From: Thermoproteota archaeon
GTDB lineage: Archaea; Thermoproteota; EX4484-205; JAAOZP01
Direction: 5' to 3'
Length of the DNA: 6,453 nucleotides
Assembly (NCBI GenBank): GCA_025059435.1
Contig: JANXDK010000030.1
Span: 1-6,453, forward strand
Position numbers and translations under genes: made by a program. Under the pieces are notes generated by a model, which did no database searches, was not told where the DNA came from, and saw only the letters and a list, made by a program, of their open reading frames with translations. Positions 5,718 through 6,453 of the stretch are shown here, in pieces. Each line of letters starts with the position of its first letter. Positions within the stretch are counted from its first letter, which is position 1.

Positions 5718-6353
5718 ATGAAAAAAAGACTCGTTTGGATAATGGTTATCACTATCCTTACAGTGATTTTTATGATAAGCTCTTTTTATAAGAGAATACG
5801 TGCTCAAGCCGAAAGTGAAACCTCCTCACGCGGATTATTTGGAGATATTCTGGATGCGGTAAAGCTACATAATCTAGTTGAGAACATGTACTATTTTAGA
5901 AAAAGGATCGCTTCCGAGGAAGGACCGGATTCGGAGCTATTCAACTGGTTACTACCAGGCTATAGGAGTTTCTCTAACGCAATATTAAGATCACCCTTTT
6001 GGATTCTCAAACTATTATTCCTCCCCGCAGCTATAGTAATATCCTCACTCCTACCTTTCTACTCGCAAATAGGATTAATTGGAATTGCATTTTCCTCAGG
6101 ATTATTAACTGGAATGTTTTATGCGCTGCCTCTCTTCCTTTTAATAGAAATATTCTCGAAAACCGGGTTGGTGGCGATACACGGAAAGACCATGCTTAAG
6201 CTACTTTTAATTCTCTTTATCGTTTCAGCCTTCCTCTTACTCGTAGCCTATGGATATCCAAATGCACCATTGCTCTTCTCATCATACTTAATACTCATTT
6301 TCACACTTTGGTTCACATGGTTCCTACCTATAGTACTTTACTACAATAGTTAG
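5718..6353 (+). CDS. Orphan integral membrane protein of unknown function
   Basis: I do not recognise this 211-residue protein. It begins with a positively charged MKKR and a hydrophobic segment at about 5-23 that could be a signal anchor or a signal peptide (a site after RAQA at 28-31 is conceivable). A polar stretch of about 70 residues (24-93), charged and probably helical, follows. Four hydrophobic segments come next: about 94-114, 119-146, 159-180 and 186-208. The protein ends in an aromatic-rich tail (LWFTWFLPIVLYYNS) with no soluble C-terminal domain. Codon use and base composition look like the neighbouring HAD gene. The ATG at 5718 is the only early start and gives a sensible N-terminus. 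It is divergent from the HAD gene and sits 56 bases before the next rightward gene, which has its own promoter-like box. No catalytic motif is visible, so no function is proposed. Confidence 0.75.
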   Translation: MKKRLVWIMVITILTVIFMISSFYKRIRAQAESETSSRGLFGDILDAVKLHNLVENMYYFRKRIASEEGPDSELFNWLLPGYRSFSNAILRSPFWILKLLFLPAAIVISSLLPFYSQIGLIGIAFSSGLLTGMFYALPLFLLIEIFSKTGLVAIHGKTMLKLLLILFIVSAFLLLVAYGYPNAPLLFSSYLILIFTLWFTWFLPIVLYYNS

Positions 6354-6370
6354 CAATACATGGAAAGGGA

Positions 6371-6382
6371 TAAAGTTTAAAC
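6371..6382 (+). promoter_or_regulatory. Candidate BRE/TATA promoter of the phosphoglycerate mutase gene
   Basis: TAAAGTTTAAAC follows purine-rich GGAAAGGGA. A TATA centre near 6378 predicts transcription start near 6404, six bases before the TTG at 6410, consistent with a nearly leaderless message. Confidence 0.4.
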
Positions 6383-6409
6383 ATTGGTCTTAGTAAGAAA
6401 TGCAATAAG

Positions 6410-6453
6410 TTGAAGCCGGAGAAGATATTGTTCACAGTACTTGATGGCCTTGG
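6410..6453 (+). CDS. apgM: Start of archaeal cofactor-independent phosphoglycerate mutase (partial)
   Basis: Only the first 14 codons plus two bases are in the window. They read MKPEKILFTVLDGLG from a TTG start if the last codon (GG-) is taken as glycine. The hydrophobic strand followed by LDGLG matches the N-terminus of the archaeal 2,3-bisphosphoglycerate-independent phosphoglycerate mutase (alkaline phosphatase superfamily), where the Asp is a metal ligand. That enzyme interconverts 3- and 2-phosphoglycerate in glycolysis and gluconeogenesis. The upstream in-frame stop is TAA at 6371, and no better start lies between. Another alkaline phosphatase superfamily enzyme, such as a phosphopentomutase, is possible with so little sequence. 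Confidence 0.6.
   Translation, partial: MKPEKILFTVLDGL

Noticed and set aside
5999..6199. Plus-strand open frame of 66 codons inside the membrane-protein gene
   Set aside because: It is a different frame of the same strand, has no ribosome site and no family features; the hydrophobic periodicity belongs to the longer frame.

Overview
The window looks like part of an archaeal genome, probably from a thermophilic anaerobe. The reasons are the gene families present (a tungstopterin oxidoreductase, an HdrA-MvhD fusion and an archaeal-type phosphoglycerate mutase), heavy use of AGG/AGA and ATA codons, frequent TTG starts, and AT-rich TATA-like boxes placed about 25 bases before probable starts. 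No rRNA or marker gene is present, so I cannot name a lineage.

Left half (1-4637): two divergent transcription units share an upstream region of about 100 bases. Leftward runs a MoaD/ThiS-like small sulfur-carrier gene, followed three bases later by an aldehyde ferredoxin oxidoreductase (AOR) family gene that leaves the window at its 3' end. Rightward runs a ferredoxin-like protein with six [4Fe-4S] motifs. Its stop overlaps the start of a large HdrA-type flavoprotein that carries an MvhD [2Fe-2S] domain at its C-terminus. The four genes make a coherent electron-transfer set: a W/Mo-pterin catalytic subunit, a sulfur carrier related to cofactor synthesis, an iron-sulfur wire, and a flavin hub that could split or merge electron pairs. 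The set resembles AOR-Hdr arrangements such as BamB/BamC/BamE of class II benzoyl-CoA reductase. The substrate is not visible from sequence, and no HdrB, HdrC or hydrogenase subunit lies in the window.

Middle (4638-4984): a gene-poor stretch of about 350 bases with no convincing gene or RNA, only a short coding-like remnant and weak T-rich candidate terminators.

Right part (4985-6453): a leftward HAD-superfamily hydrolase, a divergent orphan membrane protein with about five predicted membrane segments, and, at the very edge, the first 14 codons of what looks like an archaeal cofactor-independent phosphoglycerate mutase. These genes have no obvious link to the redox module.

I saw no CRISPR array, insertion sequence, tRNA or rRNA. 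The most notable points are the divergent AOR/Hdr module, a codon-usage shift at the HdrA-MvhD junction, an internal duplication in the polyferredoxin, and the GGA-GGA-GGA tail of the MoaD-like gene, which also serves as the Shine-Dalgarno sequence of the AOR gene.
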